Source: Nemopilema nomurai (lineage: Eukaryota > Cnidaria > Scyphozoa > Rhizostomeae > Rhizostomatidae). From it: a stretch of 64,000 nucleotides of DNA. How positions within the stretch are numbered: position 1 is the stretch's first letter; every line of letters begins with the position of its first letter. The stretch is from positions 3,243,933 to 3,307,932 of the forward strand of contig ML133422.1 in assembly GCA_003864495.1 (NCBI GenBank). Direction: 5' to 3'. Position numbers and translations under genes: made by a program. Under the pieces are notes generated by a model. That model did not search any database and was not told the origin of the DNA. It saw only the letters and a program-made list of their open reading frames with translations. Below are positions 12,601 through 20,968 of this stretch, piece after piece.

Positions 12601-15600
12601 AGAGCCGAAATATTGGTCAGATTGAGTTGTCAACGCAACACCCAATCAGAGTGGGTGCCAGAGACGGAGACGACAGATACTTCAAAGGAAAAGTTGCTTG
12701 CATACAAATTTATGGCAAAGCACTGTCCGAGCAACAGATTGGAGAGCTCAGGAGATGTCCCAAACTAGGTACTTTCTTCAATGGTTTAAGAAGGAGAAAG
12801 AGGAGATGGAACTTGTTGGTCTCTGTACCCTATTGATGGCTGAGAATTTATTTGTACGTGTAACTGTAGACTGGTCACATATGAAAGCGTCCTAAGAACA
12901 TTGAAGTTTGTCAGGTGACGAGCTTGGTAAAGAATTATTTTGCAGCACCAACTTGATAAAGAATGATTCTTTCATCACTTTTTATCAAATGCCCCTTTTA
13001 TAAAGAGCTGTGTTCACCTTGAATACTTTGGTTCCAAGGACTTTTCTCCAGTTCATTTTATCATTACTTCAATTCACATCCGTATTGATTTGTAGATGGA
13101 CAACAGGCTGACAGCCTATTGGCTATGACTCAAGCTGGTTCTGGCGGCGAAGGAAATTCTGAAGGTACTTTTAGAAGTTTCATTCTGAAATGCAGAATAA
13201 CTTTGAATGTAGTTAGACAACATGGTGCCGGCATACCAGTAAATATACTGGGTTGCTCCTGGACGGATGAAGACTTTCTACCAACTGTGTACGGCCTTGA
13301 AGTGTCTTTGTTGAATCCCCTTCGATCAATAATTCTCCAGATCATCTATTAACCCTAGCGGGTGAGATTGTAGCTGATTTCAATGCGAGGCTTAGTTTTA
13401 TTGCCATGGTTACATGTTTACCAGCTCAGTCCCGTGGCATGGGCACCAGCAAGTTCAAAGACCTATCTAGTCAAAACATGGTAAAGATGTAAAGCGTTAA
13501 TGGCCTAAGTTGGTGCATCTTTAGTAGCAGCTTTGCCAACGCTTGCTAACAAATATGGGACTAACCTTTCAACGAAACCTTCTTTCCTGCAGCTGTCTGT
13601 GCTGCTGCACCGACAAAGCTAGATAACTTACATGCTTTTTTGGTAGCAAGCTTTCAAACAGAAGTCAAGCCCTTTTTATTTTACAGTTTATTTCGTGCAA
13701 ACGCTCTTCACAAAACTCTGTTTTCACGAGCCTCATCTTTTTACAAGCTGCATGTTTTCTTTCAAAAATTCTAAGATCTCCTGAAGCTGACAAGAATGAT
13801 TCTTATTTCACTGTCGTTTGATGAGCAGGGGTCCAATCATTCCGTTCGGAAACTTGTCAAAGAGCAAGGCGATTAAGGCTATGAACGTCTTTTCTAGGCT
13901 CTTAGTTCGCAATTCAGGTGTTTTTTGCGGCATTAATTGGCCCTTGGAAACTGCTTTCCCGGCTTTTCGACAAAATTAGGCACCATTCTTCTGGCTGTTA
14001 GGTATTTAAGCTCGAAATTCTTCTCACTCGGAGATAAAAAGCATAATCCGGCAATGTATAACATACATTTTTTATGAACATTGCGAAAAACATAGGAAAA
14101 CCAGTGTTTTTAATCAGAATTTTCTGATTGTTCGGGATTGTTAGCCGACTGTGCTTAACTGTTGTACATCGTTGGTCTGTTGCTTTTGAGGAGACCTTCC
14201 TAGCGGCCATTTTCCTTTGTCGTTGTTTAATCATTCGCTGAGGGGGCTATAACCCATAAACGCTGAACAAGGTTACTTTGTACCAGGGCATTCCACAGAA
14301 CGTCTTCGCGTTCATGTGACAAAATATCGCGGGGAAAAATTGCTTTTACCATGATCAGCTTACGTTGTAATTAGAAAAATAACCTTGCTCTAAAGTACTC
14401 TTTTGCAAGTTAAAAAAGTGGAATATTCTTTCCCCTTGTAGTTATCATAAGCAAAGGAAGCTTCCACCCTTTACAAAACAGACGCAGTTTTTTTCTATTG
14501 GTTACCTTCAATACATCCCAACTAGGCTTGGACTGTGGTTTTCACGTTTTCTTGCTTTCTGCATGTGTTTACCATGTGTAATACATTCAGTTCTTCATCT
14601 TATCGTATTTCTTGGCTTTTCAGATTCATTTGCAATGGAAAACAGGGTTGGCGAAGACACAGAGGAAGAACTGGCGGGTGAGGCTCATTAAGACTTTAGA
14701 AAGATGTCATAGGGCTGAAGTCGTTAGAATTGTTCGTCAAGCCAGGTTGTACTCGTGTTTGTATTGTTCGTTAAGCGTTTGCGGGTCATGTACCTAAAGA
14801 TCTTAGTCACTGCAGACAATCCAAAAGCTCAATTCTTCACTGATATGTATCATCTCGGTGAGACTTGCATACATTTCATCTCCAATTCAATATTCACTAC
14901 ATTAAAGATAGGAGCTAAAAATTGCATCCCTAAAAACGTTATTGGCCATTTCAAGCAGAGATAATGGAGGGTATGGGACAAGGCACTACCATCGAAAGCA
15001 TTTTCGACTGACTTTCTAGCATTCTAGCTTGCCACCGTGAGGACATAGTCCATCAGTTCATTTCACTGAAGAAAATTATATTGCTTTAGATGACCCTTTC
15101 GTCACTATTTTGTATTGTAAATCAAATAAAACATAGATCGCTATAGGTTGTTTAAAAGTCGTAGTAAGTTACAATGTGTGACATAAATTTTTATAAGAGT
15201 ACATTTTGCGTTGCAAAATTTTGTCTGAACCTTTTTGTCTGAGATGTTTTGTCCAAGATTTACTTCTCAGGCCATTTTCAAGTACAAAGATTAGGTGAAA
15301 ATTAGTGATACCTTTTCTTTTAAATTTCGGATTTTAACTGTAGATATATTTTCTATTCGCTGTAATTTGAAAATGCTTCATTTTTTATGAAATACTTTGT
15401 AATTTTGATATATATCGCTCTTTGCATATGACATACTGACAACCCCATAATCACTTTTTTATGAACACTAGTTAGACTAACTAACAGAACATATGACCAT
15501 TTGACATATGATGACATATGACCATTTGTAAATGTTGACATGGACGAATGTTGGTACTCGAATGACAAGGGTGAATCACGTGATGAAAATCTAATAGTGT

Positions 15601-18600
15601 AGGAAACGAAGGAGAAAGTATATGGAATGAATCTAGGGAAAATGTGTGCAAGAAAATCAGGATCCACCAGCAAAAGGCTATTATGTAGTTGTGAGGAAAA
15701 TGGAGATGCAGTTATTGGTAAAAGTCAGGGCCAAGATACCTTTGAGTCAATGGAATTATGTTGGCTACCGTCTTGATACGCCGTGGATATAAGAAGTGTT
15801 GAATGAAAAACTAAATATATAAATGGAGTGTAAAAACCTGAAAAATTTAAAAAATTGGAGTAAAGAAACTGAAAGACAGTAGACGAATAACAAATGACAA
15901 ACGCTATTGAGATGCCAGAAAGATGAGAGAAACACGGACCACAGAACAAAGGACTGACGTGCCTACGGACGGGGGTACTGCCACTGAGATTCCTGCTTGC
16001 GACGATATGAATGATTGTGCTTTTTGATTCAGGTGTAGCAGAGAAAACGGAAGGTACGTTGGAGGTTCTATTGCCCCCTACAAACTGCTAGAAGTCACCT
16101 GTCAGTCTGTGCCCACCTCAAGCTCCGGTCTTCCAAAGCGGTAGAGAAAAGCACACGCGCCGTTGTTTCGTTTCCCACCATAATAGCTTCCACGAAGCCG
16201 CAACAGATGTTTCGGGCAAATGGAAACTTTCGACTAACGGCAAATAATGTCTTTAAATCACTTACTCAATGCGGGGTTGAGTTGTGATAGACGCAGTTTG
16301 AGGTGTGAGATGGAAATGGTGCATGGTCTATCGTTGTAAATGCCAGGAGCTTTGAAGAGCTGTTGAAGAAGGCCCAACTTGTATTTGTTGAAAAAATTCA
16401 CAATTCCTTCGAGTTACTAACCCCCCATCTAACCTACCATAAGGCCTAGCCAGATGATATAAGTATCAACTAACTTGTTTTCCGTTGAATTGTTTTGAAG
16501 AATTCTCTTGAATGTTCACCGTGTATCTAACTCGTATGTTGTCTCTGCAGCAAACCGTTGTGACCCAGACCCCTGTGTAAATGGCGCCAAATGTGTCAAT
16601 GACGAAAGAAAAGTTGATGGCTTCAAATGCTTGTGCACTTCAGACTTCACTGGTAAAACCTGCCAAGGTACAGCGGCTTAGCCTCTTGTTTTTATTGTTT
16701 TCGGTCATCAATACATCTAAATATGCAGCCCAGGGTTAATCAATTATATCCTCATCCAACTAGTCTTTAGACTCCCTTCTTTAAAACTAGCTCAGACTTC
16801 ACCAGATTACAATTTACATAAACCTGGAAAATTTCAACCAGCTCATCAAAATGCTGTTTTTTGTGCTCGGATGAACTAATTCATTTCTACCTGATATTCT
16901 TTATCGTTTTTTACCTTCATGCAATAGAATGGTTTGATATCATCAATCATATTCAGATCAGACAAACAATGTGGTTCTTTTACGCATAAGCTTTTGACGG
17001 GACATCAAGAGATGCTCTATGGCAAAGAATGGTTTTAATTAGCCAGAACACTTTACGTTGCTTTCATCTAATTTCAATATTCTTTAGTCAAGCTGCCTAA
17101 TATCGGATTTTGTAACTTTAGTGTCAAAGCCTGCAGCTGAGAACCCTGTCGTAAAGCGGATGACGATACCAAAGGCCTATCCCAAAGCCATCAGCTCACA
17201 GAGCTATAGCAAGCCTCAAAGCAAAGGTCAAATCAAATCACGTATGTGAACCCTGCTTTCAAACTTATCCATTCCATTCTGCTTCTATGAGGTAAGTCGC
17301 ACGTGGCAGGGATTATATTCCCGTGTGGTTCTTTCATAACACGTGACGACCATCAAGAGGCCCGCCATTTCAAGAGCAGCTTGTGGCTCGTTCATTATAT
17401 GGCCATGACAATGGGACGCTTTTGATTAGAGTGCCGCCCACTATTGTTCCAGTCACTGTCCTGGGACCTTCTTTTCACTTGCACACAGCTTCAATTCACA
17501 TTCCTTCATAGAATTTTCTTCTTTTTTCCAAAAAGAGTGCCATCTGCTTTTTAAGATTGATTACATTTGGAACAAAGCAATAGTTGGTGCTCAAGACTTT
17601 ACTCAGCTATTTTTTGTTTGATGGTTCCCTTAGCAATTGCTAACAAACTTTTCAAGAAAATTCGTTCTTGCCTTCATCTTGGCAACAGATTGATGATCTT
17701 TTATTTATCTTTGTACTGAGTTCCTCTTTGAATTCAAACTTTGACAAAAACTCTGAAAAAGTATAGAGATAGATTCTGAATTAAAAGAGGAAGCTTTCGT
17801 TTACAGCTGAAGATGAAAGAGAAGACGTTTTCTTGCTCTACCAAAAACTTGGCTGCTACAAAGATGACACAAAACGCCACGACCTGCCGACCACCGTGCA
17901 AATCAAAGCAATCACGCAGGAGGAATGCGCTCGCGCATGCGCACTGCAGGACAAGGGGTTCGCCTACTTCGGTCTGCAGGGCGGGAAGGACTGCTACTGC
18001 GGAAAGAACTATGGGAAGTACGGGAAACTGGAGAGCAAACTTTGTGCCAAATCCTGCGATGGTAATGCGATGGAAAGCTGCGGAGGAGATGGCGCAAACC
18101 AAGTGTTCTTTTTTGGACTTGGTAGGGAAATTCAAAGCGAATTCTACCCTTTTATTCTAGCCATTCAGAAACCTTCAAAAGTGTCTGCTTTCTGAAGCTA
18201 AAAATGTGACTACCTATGCTGGTCTATATTGTGACCGGAGAGGAAGGTGGGAGAGGGGGTGGGTGGTTGTACAGGCACGTGAAGTTAGAAAGAAAAATCT
18301 TCTTTCCTGAATGCATAGTTGTTGCTTCGATATTTGTACTCTTCCCCCGCCCAATCCTTAAAACAGTGTTATCTTGTCCGTCCTTATACCTTGTTGCTTT
18401 TTAAGTAAGAACTCTCTAGTGGGCAGGCTTGCAATAAGACTCAGTCTTATCAGGGAATCCTTCAAACGGGGTGTGACCCCTTTTAAATGTGTGTCTACCT
18501 CATGTAGAGCTTCTAGAAACGTATCAAAGTTGGAAAGGGACAGTAAAGGCCCAACAGAATGTCTCTGCAAAGGGAGTTCTTTTCTTAAGCACAAAGGTGT

Positions 18601-20473
18601 GACTGTTCGTAAAACGGAACATTTTGCAAAATTGGGTGACATGTTTTTCCCGGTGTTCAAGGGCTTTTTAAAATTTGCTTGAGTTTTAAAATTTACCATG
18701 CCATTGAAAGTTCCTTTTAACTCAACTCGACATGTTTTCTCAACCGAAGTGTATCATGTATGATAGTTTCTTTGAAAGGGAATATTTTGGCAGACATATT
18801 TTCATGGCCTCGTTCTAAAGGGGCATTTCCACGTGACTTCTACGTTGTCAACCCATTCAACATATTATTTTGTAGAGGCAGTTTTTGTTGCAAGATTATT
18901 ACTTCTGTCCTACTTTGTAAGCTACATCAACTTTAGGTTTTGGGGGAATTGAATTCATTTCGTTGCTTATTTGGCTGCCCATAATCATTTTTGCAAATAT
19001 TTACCTCTGCGAGGGCAACCCATTGTCCCTCATACGTGATGTTGCTAGTAGCAATACTGTATGGCGTTGTCCTCCGGCAAACATTTGCATCTGCGAAAAC
19101 AAACATTGTCGAAGAAAGAAAAGAAAAGTAACTCCTATCCAGTAGAAGAAGATTACTTTGCAGGGCAACTTTATTAAAAGTAATCTTCTTTAATTCATGC
19201 TTTTGATTCTAATTCTTATCTTCTTTTATAGGCACAAATTATACCGTGAAAACATTCACTGGGAATCAATTTGGATCTGGAACAGATGCCAAAATCTTCC
19301 TTGAGGTCATTGGTGAAAGAGGGAGCTCAGATTTTCGACAGCTGGAATCCGGTTTAAACAAATTTGAGCCTGGGAGGTAGACATACACGTGCTTCTATCA
19401 ATATTAGGCCAACACTTGCTTTTCTATACTTAAGGTCCAGATGTGAATTCCACACCCAAAGGTGAAGCCCCACAGGATGACCCCTCCCCCTTCTGCTTAT
19501 CTGATAATATTGGTCAATAATTGAATCCACATTCATCATTGTTCTTGTATCATATTTGGAGTTGATATTAGGTGATGTGCCACAACCAAAGGTAGTTTCT
19601 TTGCAAACAGTGGGATAGGGTTTTTATGAATTAAAAGGTAACAGCCGCATCTTTTCGTCAATTATACCACGGGCTGCGAGCTTAATGTTTAGTTTCGTAT
19701 CTAAATGAATGTGAATTTCTTTAGGCATGAACTCTAATGTTCAACCTTCTGTTTCCAGTGTTGATGCGCAGACATTCGTTCTACCTGACCTTGGTAAGCT
19801 GAAGAAAGTGAGGATTCTGCATGATAACAGTGGAGCTGCCCCTAGCTGGTTCCTTAAGAAGGTAGGAAAACTGCCCCCAAGCCGTGCCGATTCGCGGCTT
19901 ACCATTGCTGCATCCACTTTTAATGCTAAAATGAACCTGGCTGTTTTTTGTGTCTTAACTCAACTGACTTAAATGTTTTCTCGCCGAGTCCTTTCTTGCA
20001 CTTTGATGTGTTCGTCGTTTGGGTAGTTCGTCGTTCTTGGCTCAAAAAGGGAATCTTAGCAGAAATGAAGCCTTCTGATCCATGACATCTATTGCAACTC
20101 TCATTGTTTTTTGCAACATGCCCATGTGGGAAATCTGCACCTATGGAATATCTCTCACGTAACAGCTTTCTCAAAAAGATGCTTGAAATCCTTAGAGTGC
20201 TCTCAACAGCCCAGCTCTGACCCCAAAATTCTCACGAAAGTAACGAAGGAAACCGTGTATGAAGTAACGTAAGCAGAATACACTCGAGTTGTCCTATTAC
20301 TTATAAATGATACACGCATCTGATTTATTGCATTTGTTTAGGTCACGATTTCGGATGAGGAAGGAAACGCGACTGACTTTCCTTGCAATGATTGGCTGAG
20401 TGATACGCAGGGGGGCGGGAAGCTGGAGCGAGAACTGATTGCGAAGCAAATTGCCTCGCATAAGAAGCCTTGA
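449..20473 (+). CDS. Multidomain extracellular protein (CTLD-LamG-PA14-EGF-WSC-PLAT), 5' partial
   Basis: Twenty-nine exons join in consistent phase: 449-601, 1169-1558, 1830-1996, 2280-2490, 2875-2997, 3323-3531, 3821-4164, 4666-4748, 4858-5078, 5534-5706, 5975-6225, 6623-6944, 7262-7434, 7779-8001, 8649-8765, 9373-9545, 10373-10411, 10687-10800, 11799-12069, 12519-12768, 13096-13164, 14624-14677, 16033-16053, 16551-16667, 17122-17241, 17807-18121, 19232-19376, 19759-19861, 20342-20473 (TGA). Domains in order are two C-type lectin domains, two LamG-like folds, two PA14 domains, a third LamG-like fold, EGF, WSC and PLAT. All are extracellular carbohydrate-, protein- or lipid-binding modules, so I infer a secreted or surface adhesion/recognition protein. 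No membrane segment is visible and the protein ends right after PLAT. The N-terminus is outside the window. PKD1-type polycystins share CTLD, WSC and PLAT but continue into transmembrane helices, which are absent here. One base appears missing at 12043-12046. The exact ligand is unknown. Confidence 0.85.
1169..1558 (+). CDS. Exon encoding C-type lectin domain 1
   Basis: One exon, phase 1-1, encodes an entire long-form CTLD of about 130 residues. Six cysteines sit at the expected places: LDCGEGW and GTFCYKF at the N-terminus, AEC in the first helix, then DCVIL, MPCSS and YLCKH. The core motif reads FWIGYRDKG, followed by SWNWTDGS and YTNW. The calcium/sugar loop normally holding EPN or QPD reads EADDDNG here, and the WND motif reads WKD, so classic calcium-dependent sugar binding is doubtful. 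The domain could bind protein or another ligand. Confidence 0.92.
1830..2490 (+). CDS. Two exons encoding C-type lectin domain 2
   Basis: Exons 1830-1996 and 2280-2490 join in phase 0 to give a second long-form CTLD. Visible motifs are KCPKDW, GCYHLF, EQECQNQDGHLVSI, NFWIGYND, WSD, YTNW, TCASF, EPCSEKLPFICK. The sugar-site loop reads DDDAPNN instead of EPN/QPD and the WND motif is replaced by HWHDE, again a non-classical site. Unlike domain 1, this domain is interrupted by an intron before the WIGY strand, so the two copies differ in gene structure. Confidence 0.92.
2566..2747 (+). repeat. 42-bp minisatellite built from 14-bp sub-units (intronic)
   Basis: CCCAATG starts at 2572, 2614, 2656 and 2698, exactly 42 bases apart, with a degraded fifth start at 2740. 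Each 42-mer consists of three related 14-mers: ATCACCCAATGAGG, ATCATCCATCAGAA and ATCATCCATTAGGA. The array lies in the intron between CTLD 2 and the next linker exon, so it adds nothing to the protein. It is likely polymorphic in length. Confidence 0.95.
2875..2997 (+). CDS. Linker exon between CTLD 2 and LamG-like 1
   Basis: This 123-base exon (phase 1-1) starts GPKGEKVLG and encodes 41 charged residues ending GGYRPG. The opening resembles a single collagen-like triplet stretch but is too short to be a collagen domain. The donor is GTCAGA, which is weak. I recognise no domain. Confidence 0.7.
3323..4748 (+). CDS. Three exons encoding LamG-like domain 1
   Basis: Exons 3323-3531, 3821-4164 and 4666-4748 join in phases 0 and 2 and encode a LamG/concanavalin-like jelly-roll of about 210 residues. 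Diagnostic stretches are the opening SQYWPFL and the strand VSLNGANQYMDGGDF, then GLSVALQVYFDDS, a central LDTSGGSKGFTIYI, the strand WQEIVMTWH and ITLFVNGAF, and a closing LIASLSVFSKQLS. The arrangement matches the LamG_3 type common in invertebrate extracellular proteins. Two cysteines in HGKCISDPDKCSK probably pair in a loop. Confidence 0.82.
3697..3732 (+). repeat. tRNA-like B box and T-run, possible SINE remnant
   Basis: Within the intron of LamG-like domain 1, a stretch reads GTTCGAGTCCC, followed by a short GC-rich hairpin-like segment and then TTATTTTT. GTTCGAGTCCC matches the pol III B-box pattern GGTTCGANTCC well. No A box or full cloverleaf is visible upstream, so I read it as the decayed end of a tRNA-derived SINE and not a working tRNA gene. 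Confidence 0.35.
4858..6225 (+). CDS. Three exons encoding LamG-like domain 2
   Basis: Exons 4858-5078, 5534-5706 and 5975-6225 encode a second LamG-like fold, clearly a duplicate of the first: YRWLMPH, GGLAIDGSKGWLEI, CLKDPGQCHHGFSMSFKL, IDSGGHKDGVKGVAVYIL, WQRIVMSWRLDKGLWVYIDG and the closing FGIGSFGIFSRFL. The paired cysteines of the DPxxC loop are kept. Intron positions differ from domain 1: here an intron precedes WQRIV, and there is none before the closing strand. Confidence 0.82.
6623..7434 (+). CDS. Two exons encoding PA14 domain 1
   Basis: Exons 6623-6944 and 7262-7434 encode about 165 residues of a PA14 domain, a beta-barrel often tied to carbohydrate binding in adhesins and fibrocystin-type proteins. 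Motifs are GLIREVWHDIPG, FDAPFDMEKDYGSKFKGYF, APETGNYTFYMSC, then KIYMIAGKYYYLEAVQKGE and LSVGVRLPSG. The exons join in phase 2. The first half is a single exon, unlike the second copy. The usual LW of the sugar-site strand reads CELYTSGDE. Confidence 0.88.
7779..9545 (+). CDS. Three exons encoding PA14 domain 2
   Basis: Exons 7779-8001, 8649-8765 and 9373-9545 encode a second PA14: GVIREVWFDVPG, FDAPFNIDDNYGSRISGYF, APETGDYRFYLATDSTGELWLSS, SWTDHNQWLK, then VFLVASKYYYIRAYQKAD and VAVELPSG. This copy keeps the canonical LWLSSDD strand. An intron (8002-8648) splits the domain between DY and RFYL, where domain 1 has none. The acceptor at 7777-7778 is chosen because it alone continues the frame from 7434 without an upstream TGA. 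Confidence 0.88.
8987..9056 (+). repeat. 29-bp tandem repeat, about 2.4 copies (intronic)
   Basis: CCTCTGATTG begins at 8987, 9016 and 9045, exactly 29 bases apart; the third copy is truncated. The array lies in the intron between two exons of PA14 domain 2 and has no coding role. Confidence 0.9.
10373..10411 (+). CDS. 39-base linker exon after PA14 2
   Basis: The exon is flanked by a TTTTGCAG acceptor and a GTAATG donor, is symmetric (phase 1-1), and encodes GGKIGPGPNDLSE. It bridges PA14 domain 2 to the third LamG-like domain. Because it is symmetric, it could be skipped without changing the frame. Confidence 0.6.
10687..12768 (+). CDS. Three exons encoding LamG-like domain 3, with frameshift
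   Basis: Exons 10687-10800, 11799-12069 and 12519-12768 encode a LamG_3-type fold. Key stretches are MGLYPLNDASLRDI, the central FEFKGKQDSYLEIGN and ITMLANIYPTGEDGPILNYKKDGWGVHIW, then FVRFVSRD, and finally LNAWNQVGASYDNNTGV, NIGQIELS, VGARDGDDRYFKGKVACIQIYGKAL. In the middle exon the frame runs TTPNPI into TAG at 12050-12052. One base later the frame reads HLATRVLQ and ends in phase 0, exactly matching the LNAWNQ exon and the family pattern. One C is therefore missing from the run at 12043-12046. An alternative acceptor at 12464 restores phase but adds unrelated sequence and keeps the stop. Confidence 0.8.
12070..12518 (+). other. Intron of LamG-like domain 3
   Basis: I see no coding sequence here. 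The segment is AT-rich, begins GTAAAA and ends in a pyrimidine-rich tract with TTGCAG at 12513-12518. Confidence 0.6.
13096..13164 (+). CDS. Linker exon, Gly/Ser/Gln-rich
   Basis: This 69-base symmetric exon (phase 1-1) encodes 23 residues starting DGQQADSLLAMTQ and ending in a flexible Gly/Ser/Glu run. It lies between the third LamG-like domain and EGF. The acceptor TTTGTAG and donor GTACTT are acceptable but not strong. Confidence 0.5.
14624..14677 (+). CDS. 54-base acidic linker exon
   Basis: A good acceptor (GGCTTTTCAG) and a GTGAGG donor bound a symmetric phase 1-1 exon encoding DSFAMENRVGEDTEEELAG, an acidic flexible linker. No domain is present. Support rests on splice sites and phase only. 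Confidence 0.45.
16033..16053 (+). CDS. 21-base micro-exon
   Basis: Bounded by TTGATTCAG and GTACGT, this symmetric micro-exon would encode seven residues (GVAEKTE). It fits the pattern of very short phase 1-1 linker exons before EGF. At this size splice sites alone cannot prove it. Confidence 0.4.
16551..16667 (+). CDS. Exon encoding one EGF-like domain
   Basis: A single symmetric exon (phase 1-1, 117 bases) encodes NRCDPDPCVNGAKC, then VDGFKCLCTSDFTGKTCQG. Six cysteines show the EGF spacing, with the C-x-C and final G-x-x-C pattern (FTGKTC). It lacks the Asp/Asn-Glu pattern of the calcium-binding EGF type at its start. Confidence 0.93.
17122..17241 (+). CDS. Basic Ser/Pro/Lys linker exon
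   Basis: This 120-base symmetric exon encodes 40 residues with many Lys, Ser, Pro and no Cys (for example KRMTIPKAYPKAISSQSYSK). It separates EGF from WSC. It has the look of an extended, possibly O-glycosylated or protease-sensitive hinge; that is inference. Confidence 0.6.
17807..18121 (+). CDS. Exon encoding a WSC domain
   Basis: A symmetric 315-base exon encodes an acidic lead-in (EDEREDVFLLY) and a complete WSC domain: LGCYKD, ITQEECARACALQDKGFAYFGLQGGKDCYCG, LCAKSCDGNAMESCGGDGANQVF. All eight conserved cysteines are present. WSC domains are putative carbohydrate-binding modules known from yeast stress sensors and polycystin-1. The next exon in frame is the PLAT start at 19232, across a 1.1-kb intron in which I found nothing coding. 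Confidence 0.94.
19232..20473 (+). CDS. Three terminal exons encoding a PLAT/LH2 domain and stop
   Basis: Exons 19232-19376, 19759-19861 and 20342-20473 join in phases 2 and 0. The PLAT (lipoxygenase homology) beta-sandwich shows YTVKTFTGNQFGSGTDAKIF, NKFEPGR, TFVLPDLGKLKKVRILHDNS, then PSWFLKKVTISDE and the closing FPCNDWLSD. PLAT domains bind lipids or membrane-associated proteins. The chain ends at TGA (20471-20473), about 16 residues after the domain, with no transmembrane helix. That separates it from polycystins, in which PLAT sits between membrane helices. Confidence 0.92.
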
Positions 20474-20894
20474 GCTCTTGATGTCAGCACAACAAAGTTT
20501 TGAGCAAGGTAATTTGTATTGCAGTATCGCTATGTTCCGTGTAATGGTACCTGTATACAAATAGTTGGCACTTTCTTTATATATTCAGTAGAATACGGCT
20601 GCAAGTGTGTTTTCTGTTCAGCCAGAACTCGTTATAGCCTATCTGGATAAAGTGCCTAATATAAGCAGCTAGTTGCTATACACAACTGACCTTGGATAAC
20701 CTTCAGATTTCCTACTTTTTTCCCTTAAAAGATCATAAATCCTATCTGGATAAATCAAAGAGAACTAGCAATGGGTTGAACTGGGATATCGGGATTATGA
20801 AGTGTAGCCCACTGTAATGGTATAGTCTTGGTTTTGTGGGAACGAGCATGTATGGGCAAGAAGTGGCATGCCTGCTTTCTTGAGATTAGTTGTT

Positions 20895-20968
20895 CTTTGT
20901 AGTTGAGCAGGGGTGTGCATGCTAAAGTCAGAAGGTCCGAGGTTCACCTATTCCTAGAGCTTTCGCAC
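20895..20968 (+). repeat. tRNA-derived SINE-like remnant
   Basis: The stretch contains TAGTTGAGCAGGGG, which resembles a pol III A box, and about 35 bases later GGTCCGAGGTTCACC, which resembles the lead-in and start of a B box. The order and spacing are like a tRNA head, but both boxes are degraded. I read it as an old tRNA-derived SINE. Confidence 0.35.
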
